Source: Thermoplasmata archaeon | GTDB taxonomy: Archaea; Thermoplasmatota; Thermoplasmata; Lutacidiplasmatales; UBA184 | Assembly: GCA_030040755.1 (NCBI GenBank) | Contig: JASHTC010000126.1 | Location: 1-15,610, forward strand | Length of the DNA: 15,610 nt | Direction: 5' to 3' | The notes under the pieces: model-generated | Databases searched by the model: none | What the model was told of the DNA's origin: nothing | What the model saw: only the letters and a program-made list of their open reading frames with translations | Part shown: piece after piece, positions 8,048 through 14,745 of the stretch | Layout of the letters: each line of letters starts with the position of its first letter | Numbering within the stretch: the stretch's first letter is position 1 | Translations under genes and position numbers: made by a program

Positions 8048-8968
8048 ATCGCCGAGGGGAGGGCTCGCGCGCCGGGCCAGCGAGCGTCGGGCCCGCCGCC
8101 GCCCCGTCGGTCCGCGCGCCCAGTCGCCAGCGCGAGTCCCCCGTCGGCGACCCAGAAACGGTTCCGGCGCCTCGACGCGTACCGGGTCGCTCGGGAGTGG
8201 GACCGGTACGAGGGGACGGCGCAGCGGCGGCTCTTTCGGGAGCTGCGCACCCGGTTCCTCGACCGCCACGCCGTCCCGACGGGCTGGGTGCTCGATGTGG
8301 GCAGCGGACCCGGCCGTTTTCTCCCCCACGTGGGGGGGCCCGGGTGCCGACGCGTCGCGCTGGACCTGTCGGAGGAGATGCTGCGCCGGGTCGCCCGCGA
8401 CCGGTCGCGTCGTCCCGACCTCGTGCGGGGGGATGCTCTGCGGCCTCCCTTCCCCGCCCACGTCTTCCACGAGGTCGCCGTCCTGGGAAACCCGGTCGGG
8501 TTCGCCGGACCGCAAGGGGACCGGCTCTGGAGGGAGGTCGGGGAACTGCTGGAGGCAGGGGGTCGGCTCATCCTGGAGGTGGTCGCCGGTCCGGGGGAAC
8601 GCTCTGCCTATCTGGCCCGCCTTCCTCCGACGAGCCTTCCCCGACTCCTCCACGCTCCGCTACGCGCCCTCCTGACCCGGGTGGACCGGGAGGGGTTCCT
8701 CTCCGAGGCACCGCGCAAGGCCGATCCCGGGGCGTTCCGGAGGTACGACCCGGGGGCCCTCGCTCGAGCGCTGATGGCCGACGGATGGGTGGTGAACGAG
8801 ACCCTCGCGGTCGCCCCGGCGCTAGGAGCCGACCCCGCCCGTCTGGAGGCGGTCGAAGCCGACGCGGCGGCCTGGGGCCGTCTTCGGGAGCTCGAGGAGC
8901 TCCTCGGGCGTCGGGTCGAACGTCTCCAGTCCGCGGCCGCGGTCCTGCTGGCCGCGACCGCCCCCTGA
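8048..8968 (+). CDS. SAM-dependent methyltransferase (class I), start codon unresolved
   Basis: The protein has the class I methyltransferase core: motif I VLDVGSGPGRF, the acidic turn ALDLSEEML, then RGDALRPPFPAHVFHEVAVLGN and GGRLILEVVAGPG. The nearest usual start in frame is GTG 8288, which begins inside motif I and would remove the preceding helices. Coding character clearly continues upstream (RLDAYRVAREWDRYEG and RRLFRELRTRFLDRH, 8165-8267), as is usual for the family. The frame is open back to 8015 but has no ATG, GTG or TTG before 8288. The start given here, ATC 8048, is inferred: it follows a G-run by six nt and lies about 36 nt from the TATA box. A sequencing error or true mutation of ATG to ATC would explain it equally well. 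From 8048 the product is 306 residues, the first 37 low-complexity. The substrate is unknown. Confidence 0.78.
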   Translation: MAEGRARAPGQRASGPPPPRRSARPVASASPPSATQKRFRRLDAYRVAREWDRYEGTAQRRLFRELRTRFLDRHAVPTGWVLDVGSGPGRFLPHVGGPGCRRVALDLSEEMLRRVARDRSRRPDLVRGDALRPPFPAHVFHEVAVLGNPVGFAGPQGDRLWREVGELLEAGGRLILEVVAGPGERSAYLARLPPTSLPRLLHAPLRALLTRVDREGFLSEAPRKADPGAFRRYDPGALARALMADGWVVNETLAVAPALGADPARLEAVEADAAAWGRLRELEELLGRRVERLQSAAAVLLAATAP

Positions 8969-8982
8969 CCGACCAGCGGCGG

Positions 8983-8993
8983 GGTTAAGTAAG
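8983..8993 (+). promoter_or_regulatory. TATA-like box of the membrane/coiled-coil/KaiC-like gene
   Basis: GGTTAAGTAAG lies in the 56-nt gap after the methyltransferase stop, centred about 37 nt before ATG 9025. The core TTAAGTA recurs in the acetate transporter promoter. It suggests that the large gene has its own promoter rather than relying only on the gene upstream. Confidence 0.45.
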
Positions 8994-9024
8994 ATGGGCT
9001 CGCCATTCCATCTCTAGACGGCCG

Positions 9025-11760
9025 ATGGCAAAGACTCCACCCGCCTCCGACGAGGCTCCGGCCAAGGGGTCCTCGAGGAGCAAGGCAACCGCCTCGGGGA
9101 CGCGGACCGTCACCGTCCCCGGACCGGAGGACCTCGAGCACGCCAGCGAGGATGCGCTGCTTCAACTGCGGATCGCCCGCTCGGCCCACCTCTACACCGT
9201 CATGATCTCGGCCGCGCTCGCGCTCGACGGGATCCTGGTCCTGCTTCTCGACACGGCCATCCCGACCCTGCCGGCCGCGGACACCGGGCTCGCGGCGATC
9301 CGCGACACGGGGTTCCTCCTGATCCCGATCGCCGCCGGGATCGCGATCGCCGTCGTCGCGCTCATGGCCAAGTGGGAGGCCTTTCAGCTGTGGCCGTGGG
9401 AGCCCCACTTCAGCGTCACGGTCGGAGCGGTCGCCCTGAACGCGGTGATCTCGATCGTCTACCTCCTGCGCATCGGGGGCGTCGGGTCGTTCGCCACGCT
9501 CTCGATCCTTCCGTGGTACTACGTGGTCTCGCTCGTCGGCATCAGCGTAGCCCTGATCGGGCTCGTCATGACCTGGTCGACCTGGTCCCCGCGGCAGTGG
9601 ACCAGCGCCCTCGCCGCCGGCCTGCCGGTCGCCACCGCCGCCTTCCTCTACCTGCCGCACGCGACCGCGGCCTCGGGGGCGGCCGGTCTGTCGATCAGCC
9701 TCTTCCTCTCCGCCATCCTCTACCAGACCTCGGGCTCCTTCCTCCATCTGATCTCGTCCGGGACGCGCCCGCACGAACGGGAGCTCATCACCTCGGGCCA
9801 GACCAAGATGTTCCGGATCGCCGACGAGCTCCGGGACAAGGACGAGGCCCTCCACTTCCGGACGTCGGCCCTCGTCAAGCGCGAGGCGGACGTCGAGAAC
9901 GCGGAAGCCTCCATCAAGCGGCAGAACGAGGCCCTCCTGGAGGCCCGCAAGCAACTGGACGACTTCGAGGCCGATTACCAGGGCCGGTCGAACGCCCTGA
10001 TCGAAAAGGAGCACGCTTGGGCCGGCCAGATCGCGGAGATGGACGCCCGCACGCGGCTGCTGGAGGACCGCACCCGGGCGATCGAGGTCCGGGAACAGGA
10101 GGTCGCCCGCCTCGTCCCACAGCTCTCCGGGCGGGAGCAGCGGCTGGTGGAGCGCGAAGGGGAACTCACCAAGCGCGATGTGGAGGTGGGACAGCACGAG
10201 CAGGAGATCGGTCGGCGGGCCGCGGCGCTGACCGAGACCGAATCGCGCCTCGACTCCCGCAAGAAGGAGCTCGACCGGAAGACCTCCGAGCTGCTCAGCC
10301 GGGAGGGGGAGGTCGTCTCCCTCGAGAGCGCGGCGAGGGCCGGCTCGGGGACCCCCACGACCGCTCAGGCGGACGTGGCGGCCCGGGAGGTCAAGCTCCT
10401 GCAGTTCAAGTCGATGCTCGAGGAACAGAACATCGCCCTCGGCCGAAAGGCCAAGGAGATCGCGGAAAAGGCCAAGGTCGCCGAGGAGGGCCTGCGGCGC
10501 GCCGCCGAGCGCGAGGGGACCCTCGCGGCACGGGAGGCCGCCCTCCGTCAGCGCGAGAGCGACCTCGAGGGGGTCGCCAAGGCGGCCGCCGAGCGCCGGA
10601 CCGAGTACGAGGGGGCGAGCCAGGGGTATGCCGTCCGCCTCCAGGAGCTAGGTCAGAAGCAGGCCGAGGTCGCCCAGAAGGAGGCCGACGTCAACCGTAC
10701 CGTGAAGTCGGTGACCGACCGGGAGACCGCCGTCTCGGCGCGCGAGCAACGGCTCCAGTCCCAGCGCGCGGAGCTCGCCCAACGCGAGCAGAACCTCGTC
10801 GCGCGGGAACGCCAGCTCGAGGCGAGCGAGGCCGAGGTCGGCCTCCGACGCGCCGAACAGCGCCAGGGCGGTGACCTCTCCGCGGCGACCCTGTCCACGG
10901 TCGCAGGGGGGGGCCGCGCGGAGGGCGCGCCGGCGGGACGGGCGGACCGACGGAACCTGGTCGGGACCACCATCACGGAGGCTCCCGTCGACTCCTCCGC
11001 TTCGAGCGGCATCCTCCGTCCGGCGACCGCGGCGATGCACGCCGACCGGCTCCCGACCGGTCTCTCCCGCCTGGACGACCTGCTTCTGGGCGGGCTCCCC
11101 GAGCGGGCCCACGTCGTCCTGCTGGGGGATGCGTTCGTCGGGAAGGAGATCGTGCTCTACTCGTTCATCGCGGAGGGGCTCAAGCGCGGGGAACCCGCCC
11201 TGCTCGTGACCGGCGCCCGCTCCCCCGAGGAGGTCGCCGCCAGTCTCGGGGTGGTGCTCCCCCAGTTCAAGGAGTACGAGCAGCTCGGCATGGTCACCTG
11301 GATCGACGCCTCGGGAGCGGGTCTGCCGCCGACGCCGCGGCGCCTCGTCCTCTCCGGGCCCGCCGACCGGGCCGGGATCCTGCAGAACCTCGTGAAGGTC
11401 TCCCAGCAGCTCCAGGACGGGAACACGGCCTCCTTCCGCGTCGGGTTCCTCGGGCTCTCCGCGGTGATGGCGGGGGGCGACGCGCACGGCGGCACCTCCT
11501 TCCTCCAGAACGCGGTCGGGATCCTGAAGCTCCGGCCGGCGCTCGCGATGTACGCGCTCGAGGGAGGGGCGATCCCGGACGTGCAGGTCGAGGCGCTCCT
11601 CGGGCGGATGGACGGAGCGATCCTCTTCCGCCAGGACCGCGACAAGACGTTCCTCTCGGTCAAGGGCCTCGGCGAGGTGCAGACCCACGACTGGGTCGAG
11701 TGCCGGGCGACCAACCGGACCCTCGTGATCGGGTCGTTCGCGCTCGAGCGGATCCGCTAG
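9025..11760 (+). CDS. six-TM membrane anchor + long coiled coil + degenerate KaiC/RecA-like domain
   Basis: This 911-residue protein is not one I can name. Residues 1-50 are polar. Six membrane helices follow at about 55-76, 96-115, 129-149, 163-184, 193-211 and 216-234. Residues 255-612 are charged, helical and nearly all coiled coil, with a RExxLxxREx pattern repeated many times (for example REQRLVEREGELTKRD, 370-385) and a Gly/Ser/Thr break at 438-447. A flexible linker (613-675) leads to a RecA/KaiC-type domain that opens with LPTGLSRLDDLLLGGLPERA (676-695), the classic start of KaiC, Rad55 and GvpD-like ATPases. The P-loop is GDAFVGKE (701-708), with Glu where Thr/Ser binds magnesium. 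The catalytic Glu pair after the third strand is replaced by LLVTGARSPEE (726-736), and the Walker B strand FRVGFLGLSAV (804-814) lacks Asp. It probably does not hydrolyse ATP and may be a scaffold or sensor at the membrane. Start is ATG 9025 with a TATA box 37 nt upstream; it converges with the dehydrogenase gene after 15 nt. Confidence 0.85.
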   Translation: MAKTPPASDEAPAKGSSRSKATASGTRTVTVPGPEDLEHASEDALLQLRIARSAHLYTVMISAALALDGILVLLLDTAIPTLPAADTGLAAIRDTGFLLIPIAAGIAIAVVALMAKWEAFQLWPWEPHFSVTVGAVALNAVISIVYLLRIGGVGSFATLSILPWYYVVSLVGISVALIGLVMTWSTWSPRQWTSALAAGLPVATAAFLYLPHATAASGAAGLSISLFLSAILYQTSGSFLHLISSGTRPHERELITSGQTKMFRIADELRDKDEALHFRTSALVKREADVENAEASIKRQNEALLEARKQLDDFEADYQGRSNALIEKEHAWAGQIAEMDARTRLLEDRTRAIEVREQEVARLVPQLSGREQRLVEREGELTKRDVEVGQHEQEIGRRAAALTETESRLDSRKKELDRKTSELLSREGEVVSLESAARAGSGTPTTAQADVAAREVKLLQFKSMLEEQNIALGRKAKEIAEKAKVAEEGLRRAAEREGTLAAREAALRQRESDLEGVAKAAAERRTEYEGASQGYAVRLQELGQKQAEVAQKEADVNRTVKSVTDRETAVSAREQRLQSQRAELAQREQNLVARERQLEASEAEVGLRRAEQRQGGDLSAATLSTVAGGGRAEGAPAGRADRRNLVGTTITEAPVDSSASSGILRPATAAMHADRLPTGLSRLDDLLLGGLPERAHVVLLGDAFVGKEIVLYSFIAEGLKRGEPALLVTGARSPEEVAASLGVVLPQFKEYEQLGMVTWIDASGAGLPPTPRRLVLSGPADRAGILQNLVKVSQQLQDGNTASFRVGFLGLSAVMAGGDAHGGTSFLQNAVGILKLRPALAMYALEGGAIPDVQVEALLGRMDGAILFRQDRDKTFLSVKGLGEVQTHDWVECRATNRTLVIGSFALERIR

Positions 11761-11775
11761 GGGCCGCGAAGCGTC

Positions 11776-12774
11776 CTAGGGCCCGCCGGGCGCGTGCGTG
11801 TCGGCGTACTCCTGGCGGTTGGCCAGGTAGGCCGGGGTCTCCCCTCGGAAGAAGCGGGCCAGGTTTTCGACCGCGATCCGCAGGCTGTACTCCTCGGCCC
11901 CCGGATACGCGCTCGCCGAGTGCGGGGTCCCGAGGAAGTTGGGGAGGTCGGCCCAGGGGAAACGAAGGCCGAGCGTTCCGCCGACGTAATCCTCGGACCA
12001 CCAGACGTCCAGGGCGGCCCGGAACTTGGGATGCGTCTCGAGGTGATGGAACAGCGCCGCTTCGTCGACCGTGCCGGCTCGGCCCACGTTGATGAAGACG
12101 GCGTCCGGGCGCATCCGGGCGAGCTGGGGGGCCCCCAGCGACCCCTGGGTCTCCCGGGTGAGCGGCCGCGCCTCGAAGACGAAATCGGCCGCCGCGAGGG
12201 CCTCGTCCATCTGATCGGCCGGGTACACCGCATCAAGCTCTGCCGCCATCTTCCCGGAGCGGTTGAGCCCGACTCGACGAACTTCGAACGGCCCGAGGCG
12301 TCGTGCGATCTCCCGGCCGATCGCTCCATACCCCAGGATGAGCGCCGACTTCCCGCGGAGGGAGAACTGGGCGGGAGCCGGCCGGAGGCGCCCCGCCGAC
12401 ACCATCCGATGGGCGGCCACCAGGTCGTGGGCCGTGGCCAGCGCGAGGAGGACCGCATGCTCCGCCACGTACGGGGCGAACCCGCCGACGTTCCCGGCGA
12501 ACCGGACGGAGGCGGGGAACCGCTCGAACGGGAAGCCGTCCAGTCCCGTGTAGACCCGCTGCACGAAGGCGAGCCTGGGCGTCGAGCTCGGTTGGAAGTC
12601 GCCCAGCTCACGTTCCACGGAGCCCACGAGCAGCGCCTCCACGGAGCCGAGGTCGGTCGGGTCCGCCCGACTCGCATACCGCCAGGGGACCTCGGGAAGC
12701 TGCGCTTCGACGACGGAGTCGACCACCTCCCGCGGCTTGAGGGCGACCAAGAGTCGAGGAGCCGGGGCGCTCAT
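11776..12774 (-). CDS. D-isomer-specific 2-hydroxyacid dehydrogenase family protein
   Basis: A 332-residue NAD(P)-dependent oxidoreductase of the family that includes glyoxylate/hydroxypyruvate reductases and phosphoglycerate dehydrogenase. The Rossmann domain starts at RGKSALILGYGAIGREIA, with GYGAIG at 148-153. The catalytic residues of the family can be placed: Arg232 in INVGRAGTVDE, Glu261 in LDVWWSED (usual form DVFxxEP) and His285 in TPHSAS. The N-terminal substrate lobe is divergent, so the substrate cannot be named. The start is ATG 12774, 27 nt from a TATA-like box, which suggests a leaderless transcript; an in-frame extension of six residues is also open. It follows purT on the same strand after 58 nt that contain the box, so it is probably a separate transcript. 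Confidence 0.88.
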   Translation of the reverse strand: MSAPAPRLLVALKPREVVDSVVEAQLPEVPWRYASRADPTDLGSVEALLVGSVERELGDFQPSSTPRLAFVQRVYTGLDGFPFERFPASVRFAGNVGGFAPYVAEHAVLLALATAHDLVAAHRMVSAGRLRPAPAQFSLRGKSALILGYGAIGREIARRLGPFEVRRVGLNRSGKMAAELDAVYPADQMDEALAAADFVFEARPLTRETQGSLGAPQLARMRPDAVFINVGRAGTVDEAALFHHLETHPKFRAALDVWWSEDYVGGTLGLRFPWADLPNFLGTPHSASAYPGAEEYSLRIAVENLARFFRGETPAYLANRQEYADTHAPGGP

Positions 12775-12794
12775 GGCCGACGCACACCCCACGG

Positions 12795-12806
12795 CCCTAT
12801 CTTACC
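12795..12806 (-). promoter_or_regulatory. TATA-like box of the 2-hydroxyacid dehydrogenase gene
   Basis: Minus-strand GGTAAGATAGGG is the only AT-rich element in the 58-nt gap after purT. Its centre is about 27 nt from ATG 12774, the distance expected if the mRNA begins at the start codon. Confidence 0.4.
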
Positions 12807-12832
12807 GACGCGGGGGCGACGGCCCTGCCGTG

Positions 12833-14104
12833 TCAATGGTGCGCCGTCGTTCCCGCCGCGGGCGAGCGGAACTCGATCTCCCGCTCGACCGTGTGGGCGG
12901 CCTTCTCCGCGAAAGCGCGCGCTTCCCCGACGGTCCTCCCTCGGGCGACCGCCACCCCGAGGCGACGGTCGGGGTAGGCCTCGGGTTTGCCGAACAGGAA
13001 CACTCGGACGCCCGAGGTGCCCAACGCCGACGCCAGTCCCCCGAACGACGGGGCCCATCCCGACGCCGAGGCGAGGATCACGTGCGCGGCGGCGGGTGTG
13101 GTCGGCTCGGGTCCGACGTACGGGAGGCCGAGGATCGCGCGGGCGTGAAGGGCGAACTCGCTGTTCCACTGGCTGCCGAGCGTGACGAGGCCGGTGTCGT
13201 GGGGCCGGGGCGAGACCTCACTGAAGTAGACGGTCCCCCCACGGACGAAGCACTCGACCCCGAAGATCCCGACCCCGCCGAGCTGGTCGGTCACGGCGGT
13301 CGCGGTGGCTTCGAGCGCGCGCGTCACGTCGAGCGGAAACTGCTCGGGCTGCCAGCTCTCGTGGTACAACGTGCCCGGCCGGAGGTGGGCCACCGGTTCC
13401 ATCACGGAGGTCACGACCCGACCGTTCGGGTCGTAATGCCGGAGGGTGAGCATCGTGACCTCCGTGTCGAAGGGGATGAACTCCTCGATCATCACGCGGG
13501 CGTTCCGCACGCGGCCGTGCTCGCTCGCCTCGCGATAGGCCGCCTCGGCGGCCCCCACGTCCCGGACGACGGACATCCCGTGTCCCGAGCTCGACATCAC
13601 CGCCTTGAACACGGCCGGTACCCCGAGCTCCTGTACCGCCCGGCGCGTCTCCTCGACGCTCTCGACCATGCGGAAGGCGCTCGCCTTGACCCGAGCCTGC
13701 TCGACGGCCAGCCGGCGAATCCGTTCCCGGTCCATCGTGGCCCGGGTCGACTCGGCCCGAGGGATGACGGTCCATCCCTCCTGCTCGAGGCGGACGAGCT
13801 CTGCGGTCGCGATCTGCTCGATCTCGGGCACGATCACGTCCGGAGCCTCGCGGAGGACCAGCGCTCGCAACCCGGCCGCGTCCGTCATGGCCAAGACGTG
13901 ATGCCGGTGGGCGACCTGCATCGCGGGGGCGTCGGCGTAGCGGTCGACCGCGATGACCTCGGCGCCGAGGCGCATGGCCTCGATGGCGATCTCCCGGCCG
14001 AGTTCTCCACTGCCGAGGAGCATGACCTTGGGCGCATCGCCGACCAGCGGCGAGCCGACCCGGTCGCGGAACGTGACCCCCGCCACGCGTCCTGTCGCGG
14101 ACAT
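12833..14104 (-). CDS. purT: formate-dependent phosphoribosylglycinamide formyltransferase
   Basis: A 423-residue ATP-grasp enzyme that makes formyl-GAR from GAR, formate and ATP in purine synthesis, the usual archaeal way to do this step. The N-terminal nucleotide-fold motif is VMLLGSGELGREIAIEAMRL (27-46), followed by IAVDRYADAPAMQVAHRHHV (51-70). The ATP-grasp domain shows FKAVMSSSGHGMSVV (166-180), IEEFIPFDTEVTMLT (206-220), HESWQPEQ (248-255), FGVECFV (281-287) and FSEVSPRPHDTGLVTL (294-309). The C-terminal lobe has LFGKPEAYPDRRLGVAVA (370-387). Length is slightly above the usual 390-400 because of about 20 N-terminal residues. The loop reads SSSGHG where E. coli PurT has SSSGKG. The start is ATG 14104; no convincing Shine-Dalgarno sequence or TATA box is seen in the 60 nt upstream, so it may be transcribed with the 91-residue gene before it. 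Confidence 0.95.
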   Translation of the reverse strand: MSATGRVAGVTFRDRVGSPLVGDAPKVMLLGSGELGREIAIEAMRLGAEVIAVDRYADAPAMQVAHRHHVLAMTDAAGLRALVLREAPDVIVPEIEQIATAELVRLEQEGWTVIPRAESTRATMDRERIRRLAVEQARVKASAFRMVESVEETRRAVQELGVPAVFKAVMSSSGHGMSVVRDVGAAEAAYREASEHGRVRNARVMIEEFIPFDTEVTMLTLRHYDPNGRVVTSVMEPVAHLRPGTLYHESWQPEQFPLDVTRALEATATAVTDQLGGVGIFGVECFVRGGTVYFSEVSPRPHDTGLVTLGSQWNSEFALHARAILGLPYVGPEPTTPAAAHVILASASGWAPSFGGLASALGTSGVRVFLFGKPEAYPDRRLGVAVARGRTVGEARAFAEKAAHTVEREIEFRSPAAGTTAHH

Positions 14105-14164
14105 ACGGGCGGGTAGGAGCCGCAGGGGAAGAATCCTGCGCCGGCTCCGGACGGACGACGGAGG

Positions 14165-14440
14165 TTACTCCTCTCCCATCTGGCGGGGCTTCGGGATGAC
14201 CTTCGGCTGGTCGTCCAGACCCGGCATGCCCGTCTTCCCCGGGACGATGTCGCAATCCTTCCAGTTGACCCCCACGGTCACCCGGGGGAAGGCGACCTTC
14301 AGCGTGTAGTTGGCCAGCTTGCCGATCACGAGGCCCTGCGAGCCGACCACCAGGTTGGGGTTCATGACCGAGAGGTCTCGGGTCAGGATCACCCGGGTCT
14401 GGCCAAACACGATCCGCGATAGCTCGCTCCGGTCTTCCAT
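14165..14440 (-). CDS. 91-residue protein of unknown function upstream of purT
   Basis: I do not recognise the family. The 91 residues include an all-beta looking core (RVILTRDLSVMN, VVGSQGLVIGKLANYTLKVAF, RVTVGVNWKDCDIV) and a Pro/Lys-rich end. There is no membrane segment. The start ATG 14440 lies about 31 nt from a TATA-like box. The frame is open further upstream to a GTG at 14710, but that extension is Arg-rich and lacks protein character, so I keep ATG 14440. It precedes purT by 60 nt on the same strand. Confidence 0.65.
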   Translation of the reverse strand: MEDRSELSRIVFGQTRVILTRDLSVMNPNLVVGSQGLVIGKLANYTLKVAFPRVTVGVNWKDCDIVPGKTGMPGLDDQPKVIPKPRQMGEE

Positions 14441-14466
14441 AGGCGGCCGGCCGAGGCGGGCGGTCG

Positions 14467-14475
14467 CATAAGTTT
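14467..14475 (-). promoter_or_regulatory. TATA-like box of the 91-residue gene (and perhaps purT)
   Basis: Minus-strand AAACTTATG stands out in GC-rich DNA and is centred about 31 nt before ATG 14440, consistent with a very short leader. Confidence 0.45.
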
Positions 14476-14670
14476 GGCGCGGGGGCCCGATCTCGGAGAG
14501 GCGGAGCTCGGGACCCCCCGCCCTCCGCCGAGGAGCCTTCCCCGACCGTTCGGACCGCGACCCCGCCCCCCGACGAGCGGGGGAGGCCGCGGAAAGGCGA
14601 CGACGGCACCCGGACGGCGGGGCCAGCCACCCAGATTCGGGGGCCGGCTCGGTGCCGCGGCGCCTCCGGG

Positions 14671-14677
14671 TTATATG
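14671..14677. promoter_or_regulatory. unassigned TATA-like box in the intergenic region
   Basis: TTATATG on the plus strand (CATATAA on the minus) is about 72 nt before the transporter ATG. It could be a second, upstream promoter of the transporter or, read on the minus strand, the promoter of a transcript across the GC-rich region to its left. The sequence does not decide. Confidence 0.3.
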
Positions 14678-14710
14678 ACCTTTCCGAGGACGTAAAAACC
14701 CTCCGCCCAC

Positions 14711-14720
14711 GGTTTAAGTA
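14711..14720 (+). promoter_or_regulatory. TATA box of the acetate transporter gene
   Basis: GGTTTAAGTA is centred about 30 nt before ATG 14746, the spacing of a leaderless or nearly leaderless archaeal mRNA. No Shine-Dalgarno sequence lies between. Confidence 0.55.
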
Positions 14721-14745
14721 GCAGAAAGTCGTCCACCGCGCTAAC

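Larger units (their letters stand above)
14441..14745. other. 305-nt GC-rich intergenic region between divergent genes
   Basis: No convincing gene is seen. At the left is the TATA box of the 91-residue gene and at the right that of the acetate transporter. Between about 14480 and 14665 the DNA is very GC-rich with possible hairpins, for example GGCGGAG at 14500-14506 with CTCCGCC at 14523-14529, and CCCCC near 14566-14570 with GGGGG at 14579-14583. A TATA-like TTATATG at 14671-14677 is left over. A long leader or a non-coding RNA is possible; I could not match it to SRP RNA, RNase P RNA or tRNA. Confidence 0.5.

Noticed and set aside
8004..8675. A 223-codon plus-strand frame starting at GTG 8004
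   Set aside because: It starts inside the TATA element and reads through the methyltransferase in the wrong frame.
8608..10197. A 529-codon minus-strand frame opposite the large coiled-coil gene
   Set aside because: It mirrors the coiled-coil codons as Asp/Arg/Gly/Val-rich sequence with no motif.
9780..10870. The repetitive coiled-coil coding region as a DNA tandem repeat
   Set aside because: The repetition is at the protein level (RExxLxxRE pattern); the DNA units differ and no exact direct repeats are evident.
14480..14665. SRP RNA, RNase P RNA or tRNA in the intergenic region
   Set aside because: I looked for their conserved cores (for example GGTTCGA and the SRP domain IV loop) on both strands and did not find them.
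14441..14710. N-terminal extension of the 91-residue protein to a GTG at 14710
   Set aside because: The added 90 residues are Arg/Pro/Gly-rich, and a TATA-like box sits inside this stretch, 31 nt before ATG 14440.
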